Shown piece after piece: positions 5,922-12,050 of a stretch of DNA of 12,050 bases. Numbering within the stretch: the stretch's first letter is position 1; each line of letters opens with the position of its first letter. The notes beneath the pieces were generated by a model, which ran no database searches, had not been told where the DNA came from, and saw only the letters and a list, made by a program, of their open reading frames with translations. This DNA is from Candidatus Kaiserbacteria bacterium (GTDB lineage: Bacteria > Patescibacteriota > Minisyncoccia > Phycocordibacterales > UBA918): assembly GCA_007117575.1 (NCBI GenBank), contig SKGH01000059.1:1-12050 (forward strand), in the 5' to 3' direction. A program made the translations under genes and the position numbers.

Positions 5922-6722
5922 TTAGATTTTTAATCCTGCTATATGTACAGAAACAGGGCAGTGATCACTGCCCATAACTTCATTATGAATTCCTACTTGC
6001 TTAACCAATGAAGACAGAGAATCGCTTGCTAGCACATAGTCGATACGCCAGCCAATGTTTCGGTCTCTGGCACCACCTCGTTGCGACCACCAGCTATATT
6101 TTACTTCATCTTTTTTAAGATATCGAAAAGTATCAATAAATCCGCTGTTAATTATGTTGTCAAATCCGGTTCTTTCTTCTGTAGTGAAACCTTTTTTGCC
6201 ATGATTTTCTTTAGGGCGCGCAAGGTCTATCTCGTTATGTGCCACATTAAAATCACCGAGGGCTATAACGGGTTTTGTTTTTGACAGTGTCTTTATGTGA
6301 TCAAGAAAAGCCTTATCCCAACTTTCTCTTATGGATAATCTACTGAGGTCATCTTTAGCGTTAGGTGTGTATACATTACATACATATGTATGTGCAAACT
6401 CCATGGTTATGATTCGACCTTCATTAGTTAAGTCTCCGTAATTATCAGATAATTCGTATCTTTGTTTAATATCTGGCATAAATCCTACATGTACTTGTTC
6501 CGGAGTATACTTACTCATTATCATTGTGCCGGAATAACCTTTTCTTTCAGCTGAACACCAAAATTGTTCATAATTTGAATTGTTCATATCAACCTGCTCC
6601 TGCGTGGCTTTTGTTTCCTGAACACACAATATGTCCGGATCGTGTTTATCTAAAAAATCATCCCAGGCACCTTTTTTTATAACAGCCCTAATACCATTCA
6701 CATTCCAAGAATATATTTTCAT
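5922..6722 (-). CDS. xth: Exodeoxyribonuclease III / AP endonuclease (ExoA-XthA family)
   Basis: This 266-residue Mg-dependent endonuclease/exonuclease/phosphatase-fold enzyme cuts DNA 5' of abasic sites in base-excision repair. From the ATG at 6722 it starts MKIYSWNVNGIRA, with the family Asn at residue 7. It continues with the metal-binding Glu in ILCVQETKA (E36), YTPNA, the catalytic GDFNVAH, WRIDYVLAS, and the terminal GSDHCP with D253 and H254. The length matches the family. An upstream in-frame TTG (6728) is unlikely as the start because it lies 1 nt from the -10 box. The gene converges on the ncRNA region and diverges from the SurA_N gene. No Shine-Dalgarno is present and the transcript is probably leaderless. 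Confidence 0.95.
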   Translation of the reverse strand: MKIYSWNVNGIRAVIKKGAWDDFLDKHDPDILCVQETKATQEQVDMNNSNYEQFWCSAERKGYSGTMIMSKYTPEQVHVGFMPDIKQRYELSDNYGDLTNEGRIITMEFAHTYVCNVYTPNAKDDLSRLSIRESWDKAFLDHIKTLSKTKPVIALGDFNVAHNEIDLARPKENHGKKGFTTEERTGFDNIINSGFIDTFRYLKKDEVKYSWWSQRGGARDRNIGWRIDYVLASDSLSSLVKQVGIHNEVMGSDHCPVSVHIAGLKI

Positions 6723-6729
6723 ATCCAAT

Positions 6730-6759
6730 ACTATAGCAGATAAGAAAACCCGCCTTCAA
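6730..6759 (-). promoter_or_regulatory. Promoter of the AP endonuclease gene
   Basis: On the minus strand a TTGAAG -35 (6754-6759), an 18-nt spacer and an extended -10, TGC-TATAGT (hexamer 6730-6735), end 7 nt before the ATG at 6722. The expected start of transcription coincides with the start codon, giving a leaderless mRNA and fixing the ATG as the start. Confidence 0.55.
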
Positions 6760-7069
6760 ACTGTGACAATCTTTATTTCTCATGATAAGGTGCTATTAGT
6801 GACAATCATTTTTTGTCTTTTCACGTCTAACGAATTCAGATAAAATTATAGTCACGAAAATATCATTAGCTAATAAGTTCAGTGACCTTTTCTGTTATTT
6901 AGCACAGACCTACCGAGTATTAAGCCTAATTGATATACAACTTTTAGCCACATAATACAATTTATACTTTTTTATAAATTGTCATCAATCAAACACACTT
7001 AGGGATAAGTTAATTACAAAAAATTGTAATGAACTATTCTCATTTAATGTATAAATAAATTGTAAATAT

Positions 7070-7855
7070 ATGGATACAAAACCGGAAACACCAAACGAAT
7101 CAGAGTTTAATGAAGATAAGCTATCAAAAAACCAAAAAGAGGTCTCTTCCACAAAAAACAGAACCGTTCCTTTTTTATTGGTTGTAACTGCAATAGTGGT
7201 AGTATTGGTTGCTATAGCACTAACAACCGATAGAGGAGGAAACCTATTAAGTAACTCGATTGACTTAAATGGTTTAACGGGGAGTGTGGGAGACTCGATT
7301 GCTTTGGTCAATGATGTACCAATCACCAGAGAACAAGTAAATGAAAACTTGATGCAAATCTCTCAGGGTGGAGCTCAGGCTGGTTTTGATTTAGAGGACC
7401 CAGAAGTTAGAACCTATTTTGAACAGGAGGCCTTAAATATTTCTATTAACAACGAATTGTTACGGCAAGCGGCATCCTTAGAAAAGGAGAAGCCTACTGA
7501 AGAGATGATAGAAAGTGAAATTCAAAACTTAATCGCAGAATTTGGTGGCGAAGAGGTATTTATTTCCGTGCTCGAAGATAACAACTTAAGTATGGAAGAG
7601 TTACGTGAAAGTATTTCTGAACAACTTATGGTTCAATCCTACATAGATGCCAACACTGAAGTTTCAGCTGTGGAAAGAAGTGACATAGAAAATTTCTATG
7701 CGGAATTACTTAGCAACAACGAAGGTGATGATTTTCCCGCACTAGAAGAAATCGAACTCATGATAGAACAACAACTAATGACACAAAAACAACAAGAAGC
7801 GGTTGGTGATTTATTAGAAAGACTGCGGTCTGAAGCTTCAATCGAAATCTTGTAA
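7070..7855 (+). CDS. Membrane-anchored SurA N-terminal domain protein
   Basis: This 261-residue protein has an acidic and polar N-terminus (1-30), one hydrophobic segment (about 33-53, VPFLLVVTAIVVVLVAIAL) that anchors it with the rest outside, a linker, and then a SurA_N-like chaperone region. The region begins IALVNDVPITREQVNENL (about 77-94) and continues with the helical pattern INNELLRQAA ... LSMEELRESISEQL typical of SurA/PrsA N-domains. No parvulin (rotamase) domain follows, so it is more likely an extracytoplasmic folding or holding factor than an isomerase. TATAAA at 7050-7055 suggests a short leader, and no Shine-Dalgarno is visible. A strong terminator follows. Confidence 0.8.
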   Translation: MDTKPETPNESEFNEDKLSKNQKEVSSTKNRTVPFLLVVTAIVVVLVAIALTTDRGGNLLSNSIDLNGLTGSVGDSIALVNDVPITREQVNENLMQISQGGAQAGFDLEDPEVRTYFEQEALNISINNELLRQAASLEKEKPTEEMIESEIQNLIAEFGGEEVFISVLEDNNLSMEELRESISEQLMVQSYIDANTEVSAVERSDIENFYAELLSNNEGDDFPALEEIELMIEQQLMTQKQQEAVGDLLERLRSEASIEIL

Positions 7856-7915
7856 ATCTACTCTAACTGTTTTTTGAACTCTTTACATTTAGATTAAGAA
7901 TAAAATAAAAAAAAT

Positions 7916-7949
7916 AAACGACCACCGAACCTGAACACGGTGGTCGTTT
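7916..7949. terminator. Intrinsic terminator after the SurA_N gene
   Basis: AAACGACCACCG and CGGTGGTCGTTT form a perfect 12-bp stem with a 10-nt loop, followed by T residues on the plus strand. The A-rich flank on the left (7900-7917) would give a long U tract on the minus strand, so it may stop transcription in both directions. Confidence 0.8.
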
Positions 7950-8053
7950 TCTGTAAACATCCCTTAGCAATATCGGAGCGTCAGCAATGATTAGAAATTT
8001 TACTAGCTAAAGTGCTCGCCGTTGCGGGTACCTATTTTATCAGTCTCACACAC

Positions 8054-8155
8054 CCCGGCTCTAATTTCAGAAATAATTTATTATCAATACTATGAGTCTA
8101 ATCTGGTTTTAATAATTTGCCATGGAGTATAAATAAACATAAAAACCAGAGCCGG
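8054..8155. repeat. Core repeat copy C (about 102 bp)
   Basis: It begins CCCGGCTCTAATTT and ends AAACCAGAGCCGG (two mismatches between the inverted ends). The interior shares TTATCAATACTAT, GGTTTTAATA and GGAGTATAAAT with copies A and B. It lacks the outer arms found in the 217-bp elements. Confidence 0.65.
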
Positions 8156-8173
8156 TTACCCTTTGCTGACAAA

Positions 8174-8269
8174 GTGCCCCGTTCCTATGTCAAAGCACTT
8201 TATCATTAACACCCTGCACTCTTACTGAGTGCGGGTTTAAAGATGAAAGCATAGGAAGATATGAGGCAC
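8174..8269. other. Nested hairpin element
   Basis: GTGCC (8174-8178) and TTCCTATG (8182-8189) pair with CATAGGAA (8250-8257) and GGCAC (8265-8269), enclosing the hairpin CCTGCACTC / GAGTGCGGG (8213-8221 with 8227-8235). This is a compact structure of about 96 nt directly after core repeat C. It could be a small RNA or part of a larger decayed mobile element; no promoter or U-tract terminator is evident. Confidence 0.35.
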
Positions 8270-8543
8270 CGTTCGTAAATTCATCACATGTTAGTTTAAA
8301 TACTTAAACGTATGGCGCACACTGTAAACGTAAGTAATAAAAAAGTTTATGTTCCTTAAGTATAGATTTTTGAAAAAGAAAAAAATTTTCTTTTATTACT
8401 TTTTCTCAAATCTGATTCGAGAAAAAAAGAAGATTTAACTGACACTAATTATAGCTTAGCATCATGTCGAAAAAAATATCTTTCTTAATTAAAGTTCATG
8501 ACTAAAATATATTCGACTCTTGCTTCCTCATTATGAAAAAAAT

Positions 8544-8760
8544 TAGGACTTACGCGTTTGGCGAATTTCTTTGTTGCTTTCGTCACTCAAGCCTTTCATC
8601 GTACCACCAAGTACGCCTCACCCAGCTATAGTTCCGGTAAACATTTATTACTAACGTAATAAACCAAAATCGTTTTTGTCAGTCACGAAAGAATATAAAT
8701 GATCACGGAAACCGGGGCTGGGTCAGCGCCTCGAACTTCATCAGAAACGCGTAAGTCATG
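8544..8760 (+). mobile_element. 217-bp MITE-like element, copy 2
   Basis: Same orientation and exact length as copy 1, with the GACTTACGCGTTT / AAACGCGTAAGTC inverted ends. The flanks are AAAAT (8539-8543) and AAAAA (8761-8765), a 4-of-5 match, consistent with a slightly decayed target duplication in an A-rich target. It inserted 34 bp from the 3' end of the recombinase gene, outside the coding sequence. Confidence 0.9.
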
Positions 8761-8794
8761 AAAAATAAAAAACTGAGATTTACCAAATTTCAAT

Positions 8795-9715
8795 TTAATT
8801 TTGACTATGAAATTTTTTATGTACCTCTCGCAAGTGTGTGTCAGTAACATGAGTATAAACCTGAGTAGTAGCTATATGAGCATGACCCAATAAAGCTTGC
8901 ACCGACCTTAAGTCGGCTCCGTTGCGCAACAGGTCAGTAGCAAAACTGTGACGAACGACATGTGGTGTGACTTTTCTAGTTATCCCGGCTTTGATCGCCA
9001 TACGTTTTAAAATCCTTTGGACGGTACGAGGTGTCAGACGTAAAGATGTCTGATCGTTTTTTGAAGTTGATTTTCCATGACGGACAAACAAAGCGTCATC
9101 CATGTCTTTTCTATTTTTAAGATAAGCATCTAAATATTTTTTTGCATTTGCCGACAAAAATACAACTCTCACTTTTTCACCTTTACCACGTACCGAGAAC
9201 TCATCTTGAGATAGGTCAACGTCATCAATTGATAAACTACAAAGTTCGGAAACTCTTAAACCGGTTGAAAATAATAATTCCAATATAGCCCTGTCCCTCA
9301 GACCTATCAAACTATTTGTATCAGGTGCGTTCATCAAACGCTTTAGCTCTTTGTTACTTATAAGGTCAAGCGAACGATCTGATACTTTTGCTAACTCTAT
9401 TTTTTCGGGAGATAAACAATTGATCCCTCGCTTACGCATAAACTTTAAAAATGATCTGATGGCTATTAGATAATAATTTTGAGTACGTCGTTTCATAACC
9501 TCTAGTACTCCATCCCTACTTGAAATCTTTTGACGATTCAGATGAAGACGAAAATCACGAACATTCTTTTCAGTAATGTCAGAGGGTAGTTTCACCTTCG
9601 CATGAGAAAAAAAACGACTCAGGTAACGGTCGTAATTTTCGACTGTCTTTACACTACGTCCTTTCTCAATCTCAAGATATTCTAAAAATTCTGTTTTTAG
9701 ATTTAATAAATACAT
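8795..9715 (-). CDS. Tyrosine recombinase, XerC/XerD-like
   Basis: This protein of 306 residues (from the ATG at 9715) has an N-terminal core-binding SAM-like domain (about 1-100; FLEYLEIEKGRSVKTVENY) and a C-terminal catalytic domain. All active-site residues are present: R154 (STGLRVSEL), K178 (RGKGEKVR), H252 and R255 (HVVRH), H278 (LLGHAH) and the nucleophile Y287 (TTQVYTHV). The size matches chromosomal Xer recombinases, which resolve chromosome dimers at dif, and it lacks arm-binding extensions typical of phage integrases. No dif-like site was recognised here. TATACT (9723-9728) ends exactly 7 nt before this ATG; further in-frame ATGs at 9718 and 9739 exist, but the latter would lie upstream of the -10. 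Whether it is the sole Xer or one of a pair cannot be told. Confidence 0.9.
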   Translation of the reverse strand: MYLLNLKTEFLEYLEIEKGRSVKTVENYDRYLSRFFSHAKVKLPSDITEKNVRDFRLHLNRQKISSRDGVLEVMKRRTQNYYLIAIRSFLKFMRKRGINCLSPEKIELAKVSDRSLDLISNKELKRLMNAPDTNSLIGLRDRAILELLFSTGLRVSELCSLSIDDVDLSQDEFSVRGKGEKVRVVFLSANAKKYLDAYLKNRKDMDDALFVRHGKSTSKNDQTSLRLTPRTVQRILKRMAIKAGITRKVTPHVVRHSFATDLLRNGADLRSVQALLGHAHIATTQVYTHVTDTHLREVHKKFHSQN

Positions 9716-9728
9716 CATAGTTAGTATA
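9716..9728 (-). promoter_or_regulatory. -10 element of the recombinase gene
   Basis: TGT-TATACT (hexamer 9723-9728 on the minus strand) is an extended -10 ending 7 nt before the ATG at 9715, the same spacing as in the AP endonuclease and HTH genes. A good -35 is not visible. It supports the shorter start for the recombinase. Confidence 0.4.
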
Positions 9729-9739
9729 ACACCACCCAT

Positions 9740-10002
9740 AGGTTAACTGCACAAACAAATTGTCTGTAATTGTTTCGCAGTCAACTCATGGCTTCTCATA
9801 TATTTGAGATTAAATAAAGTTAAATATGTTACATGAAACACCTGTTAATATTTAAATTTAGTCCTATGATATATAATTGTGAAACATTTAAAATATGTTT
9901 AAAAATAAAGTATTATCGCGATGAAAATAGTTTCACCAACCAAATGTGTTAGCGTAAAATGCTTTAAGTTTGGTCAGTTAGATTAACGGTGGTGCTGTAT
10001 GG
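9740..10002. other. AT-rich intergenic region between divergent genes
   Basis: No gene is seen. One partial parS-like half site (ATGAAACA, about 9833-9840) is present. The rest is AT-rich, with the rpsO promoter at its right edge. Confidence 0.5.
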
Positions 10003-10030
10003 TTGCAAAATATTTTTTTTATGATATAGT
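10003..10030 (+). promoter_or_regulatory. Promoter of rpsO
   Basis: A TTGCAA -35 (10003-10008), a 16-nt spacer and an extended -10, TGA-TATAGT (hexamer 10025-10030). The resulting 5' leader would be about 75-80 nt, much longer than for the other genes here. S15 is known to autoregulate through its mRNA leader in several bacteria, so this leader is a candidate regulatory site. Confidence 0.5.
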
Positions 10031-10115
10031 TAAAAAACCTTCGCAAACATATTATCATAATACGTCAGTTGTTGTGAGTATCTACACAGACAGAAGACAT
10101 CCTTAAAAAATAAAC

Positions 10116-10382
10116 ATGTTAAGTAAGACAAAAAAAAGTAATGCGATAAAAAGTAATCAACGGCATGAGAATGATTCCGGTTCTCCCGAAGTTCAGGTAT
10201 CATTACTCACCAAACAAATTGAGGAGTTGGCAAAACATCTAAAGAAACATAAAAAAGATTTTCATTCTCGCAGAGGACTTTTACAAATGGTTGCTGATCG
10301 TCGTAAACATTTAAAATATCTAGAGAGAAAAAATAAAGAGGCTTATTTAAATCTCATAAATAAGCTTAAACTAAAAAGATAA
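10116..10382 (+). CDS. rpsO: 30S ribosomal protein S15
   Basis: This 88-residue protein has the normal S15 length and signature: NDSGSPEVQVSLLTKQIEEL (19-38), HLKKHKKDFHSRRGLL (41-56) and DRRKHLKYLERKN. S15 binds the central domain of 16S rRNA early in small-subunit assembly and contributes to bridge B4 with the large subunit. In many bacteria rpsO is followed by pnp; here two MITE copies and a NYN gene follow instead. Unlike its neighbours it has a leader of about 75-80 nt. No strong Shine-Dalgarno precedes the ATG. Confidence 0.97.
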   Translation: MLSKTKKSNAIKSNQRHENDSGSPEVQVSLLTKQIEELAKHLKKHKKDFHSRRGLLQMVADRRKHLKYLERKNKEAYLNLINKLKLKR

Positions 10383-10528
10383 CATTCGATCAATGATTTC
10401 TACTGATGTCTTGATTGGTTCCACAAAAGTGTTGTGTCTTTTGTTTTGTTTGTAAGAAATCAGTATGACCAGTTTGTTCAATAATTGAACCCTGTGTTAA
10501 AATCTTAGTGGTTATATTTTGTTACTTA
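10383..10528. other. Short spacer after rpsO
   Basis: A weak hairpin CACAA / TTGTG followed by TCTTTTGTTTTG (about 10421-10450) may terminate rpsO. No gene is visible before MITE copy 3. Confidence 0.35.
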
Positions 10529-10746
10529 CATGACTTACGCGTTTCTGATGAAGTTCGAGGCGCTGACCCAGCCCCAGTTTCCGTGATCATTTATATTCTT
10601 TCGTGACTGACTAAAACATTTTTTGGTTTATTACGTTAGTAATAAATTTTTACCGGAACTATAGCTGGGTGAGGCGTGCTTGGTGGTACGATAAAAGGTT
10701 TGAGTGACGAAAGCAACAAAGAAATTCGTCAAGCGCGTAAGTCCTG
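10529..10746 (-). mobile_element. 218-bp MITE-like element, copy 3
   Basis: Reverse orientation relative to copies 1 and 2. It starts CATGACTTACGCG and ends GCGCGTAAGTCCTG, and is flanked by a perfect 5-bp target duplication, ACTTA (10524-10528 and 10747-10751). It is nearly identical to copy 4, which lies 530 bp away as a direct repeat. No coding sequence. Confidence 0.92.
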
Positions 10747-10751
10747 ACTTA

Positions 10752-11053
10752 AATTATTTTGAAATTATGACCTACCAAATTTTTATTAAGTAAATTATTT
10801 TAATTTGTTTCAACAAAAGATTTGTTTGACGTTTTCGTTGCAAGTAAATAAACCTTTTAAGTTTTTCAGATTCTAGTAGCCAATTTGCTCAAAGTTTACA
10901 TATCTAAAAAAATTTATTTCGCAACCAGTACCACATCAGAAACTCAGGTCTCATGTATAGAAACAAATCAACAAAAATTTACAAGTATTGATGGATAAAT
11001 CTAATTTCAAAATTTTATCATTTAAAGAAACGTTGTATTAACAAAATATAAAC
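10752..11053. other. AT-rich spacer between MITE copies 3 and 4
   Basis: About 300 bp with no recognisable gene, tRNA or terminator. Its base composition resembles the other gaps. Confidence 0.5.
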
Positions 11054-11058
11054 AATCT

Positions 11059-11276
11059 CATGACTTACGCGTTTCTGATGAAGTTCGAGGCGCTGACCCA
11101 GCCCCGGTTTCCGTCATCATTTATATTCTTTCGTGACTGACTAAAACATTTTTTGGTTTATTACGTTAGTAATAAATGTTTACCGGAACTATAGCTGGAT
11201 GAGACGTACTTGGTGGTACGATGAAAGGTTTGAGTGACGAAAGCAACAAAGAAATTCGTCAAGCGCGTAAGTCCTG
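11059..11276 (-). mobile_element. 218-bp MITE-like element, copy 4
   Basis: Same orientation and length as copy 3, with CATGACTTACGCG and GCGCGTAAGTCCTG ends. It is flanked by a perfect 5-bp target duplication, AATCT (11054-11058 and 11277-11281). It lies 124 bp upstream of the NYN gene and could influence its transcription. Confidence 0.92.
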
Positions 11277-11400
11277 AATCTGAGAAAGTGTTATCGTATA
11301 TCCATAGCTATATAAATAAAAATTTGGAATGAAATGAATTTGCATAAAATGCTTCCAATAAACAAAGTTATTATCATAAAAAAAATAATTGTAAACACAT

Positions 11401-11982
11401 ATGTCCTCAATACAACATCCGGAGCAAAGAGTGGCCGTTTTTATTGACACACAAAATCTTTACCATAGCGCAAAAAATTTATACAAGTGTAAAGTCAACT
11501 TTGCAGCCGTTCTTAAAGAAGCTGTTGGTAAACGTAAGCTGGTCAGAGCCATGTCTTACGTGGTTAACACTGAAAGCGGAGAAGAGCAACCTTTCTTTGA
11601 AGCAATGGAAAAAATTGGAATCGAAATAAAAACCAAAGACCTTCAAATATTTTACGGTGGTTCCAAAAAAGCTGATTGGGATGTTGGTATGGCTGTCGAT
11701 GCAATAAAAATTTCCAGTAAGGTTGACGTAATCGTTCTTGCTACCGGAGATGGAGATTTCATACCCTTAGTTGAGTATATTAAAAGTAAGGGGTGTCAGG
11801 TAGAAGCAGTCACCTTTGGTCGCTCTGCATCAAGTAAGTTCAGGGAAGTCATCGATGCCTTCATAGATATTGATGAGAACCCTAATACATTTTTAATAGG
11901 TTATAGACCAGCTAGGCGTCAAAGAAGGACTAGAAACATTTCTGTTCGTTCGCAGAAAAATAGGGAGCCGGAAACGGAATAA
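11401..11982 (+). CDS. NYN/LabA-type (DUF88) PIN-like nuclease-fold protein
   Basis: This 193-residue protein has an N-terminal NYN domain (about 9-165), a PIN-like fold found in predicted RNases. The strand VAVFIDTQNLYHSAK (11-25) carries D16 and N19. A second acidic set lies in KADWDVGMAVDAI (D94, D100), and the third is LATGDGDFIPLV (D117, D119), so the usual metal-binding acids are present. The last 25 residues form a very basic tail (RPARRQRRTR) that could bind RNA. The target is unknown. No Shine-Dalgarno or clear -10 was found close to the ATG; MITE copy 4 ends 124 bp upstream. The family is common in Patescibacteria and cyanobacteria. Confidence 0.85.
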   Translation: MSSIQHPEQRVAVFIDTQNLYHSAKNLYKCKVNFAAVLKEAVGKRKLVRAMSYVVNTESGEEQPFFEAMEKIGIEIKTKDLQIFYGGSKKADWDVGMAVDAIKISSKVDVIVLATGDGDFIPLVEYIKSKGCQVEAVTFGRSASSKFREVIDAFIDIDENPNTFLIGYRPARRQRRTRNISVRSQKNREPETE

Positions 11983-12050
11983 GACTACACTCTGGTGTAA
12001 TCCATAAGAGCGATTATACAAATCTCCATCCACTAGATACTTAATATCTG

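Larger units (their letters stand above)
7950..8543. other. Gene-free gap between the SurA_N gene and MITE copy 2
   Basis: No protein gene is visible. The gap contains core repeat C (8054-8155), a nested hairpin element (8174-8269) and a very AT-rich stretch at about 8335-8430 with overlapping A/T inverted repeats such as AAAAGAAAA / TTTTCTTTT (8374-8394). Confidence 0.6.

Noticed and set aside
6723..6728. Upstream TTG start for the AP endonuclease (adds two residues)
   Set aside because: It would begin 1 nt after the -10 hexamer, and the family normally starts MKIxSWNVNG at the ATG.
8374..8429. A/T-only inverted repeats as a terminator or origin unwinding element
   Set aside because: Low-complexity A and T runs produce such repeats by chance; no G/C clamp or adjacent DnaA box.
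9716..9739. Longer recombinase start at 9739
   Set aside because: The TATACT -10 would fall inside the coding region, and the extra eight residues are not typical of the family; the start at 9715 fits both promoter spacing and homologues.
1..12050. CRISPR array or defence island
   Set aside because: Repeats are long, dispersed and transposon-like; no regularly spaced short repeats, cas genes or defence-type genes were seen.

Overview
The window is an AT-rich bacterial chromosome segment using the standard code (Trp read as TGG, no in-frame UGA). It carries eight credible protein genes, two tRNA genes and an unusual amount of non-coding DNA: only about half of it is protein-coding. The gene set is a YraN-family nuclease, an HTH protein with a decayed LAGLIDADG-like region, a CCA-adding enzyme with an HD domain, an ExoIII-type AP endonuclease, a membrane-anchored SurA_N protein, one tyrosine recombinase, ribosomal protein S15 and a NYN/LabA-type protein. 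This set, with almost no Shine-Dalgarno sequences, is reminiscent of Candidate Phyla Radiation (Patescibacteria) genomes. That placement is inference; there is no rRNA or other phylogenetic marker here apart from S15.

Layout. Positions 1-1400 hold the minus-strand YraN gene inside a cluster of eight palindromic parS-like sites (TTTCAYRTGAAA), followed by a DnaA-box-like group at 1303-1372. Positions 1514-2716 hold minus-strand tRNA-Gly(GCC), the HTH gene ending 14 nt before it, a perfect hairpin terminator, and tRNA-Arg(UCG) with its own promoter. A 217-bp inverted-repeat element (2795-3011) then separates the tRNA from the plus-strand CCA-adding enzyme. Positions 4571-5921 have no gene. They contain a relic and a core copy of the repeat family, a dense set of helices that looks like a minus-strand RNA of about 400 nt (about 5350-5752), and a 16-bp-arm palindrome next to two phased DnaA-box-like sequences. 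Next come the AP endonuclease (minus), the SurA_N protein (plus) with a strong terminator, a repeat- and hairpin-rich gap, a second 217-bp element, the recombinase (minus), rpsO (plus), two more 218-bp elements in the opposite orientation, and the NYN gene (plus).

The most striking content is a non-autonomous mobile repeat family (MITE-like). It has four nearly identical full copies; three are flanked by perfect 5-bp target duplications (TGATA, ACTTA, AATCT) and one by an imperfect one. There is also a diverged copy, a terminal relic and three stand-alone copies of its roughly 102-bp core. The parS-like cluster plus DnaA boxes suggests the segment lies near the replication origin. Several genes have a -10 hexamer ending 4-9 nt before the start codon and no Shine-Dalgarno, which fits leaderless transcription. 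Apart from the HTH gene and tRNA-Gly there are no tight operons; most genes appear to be transcribed singly.
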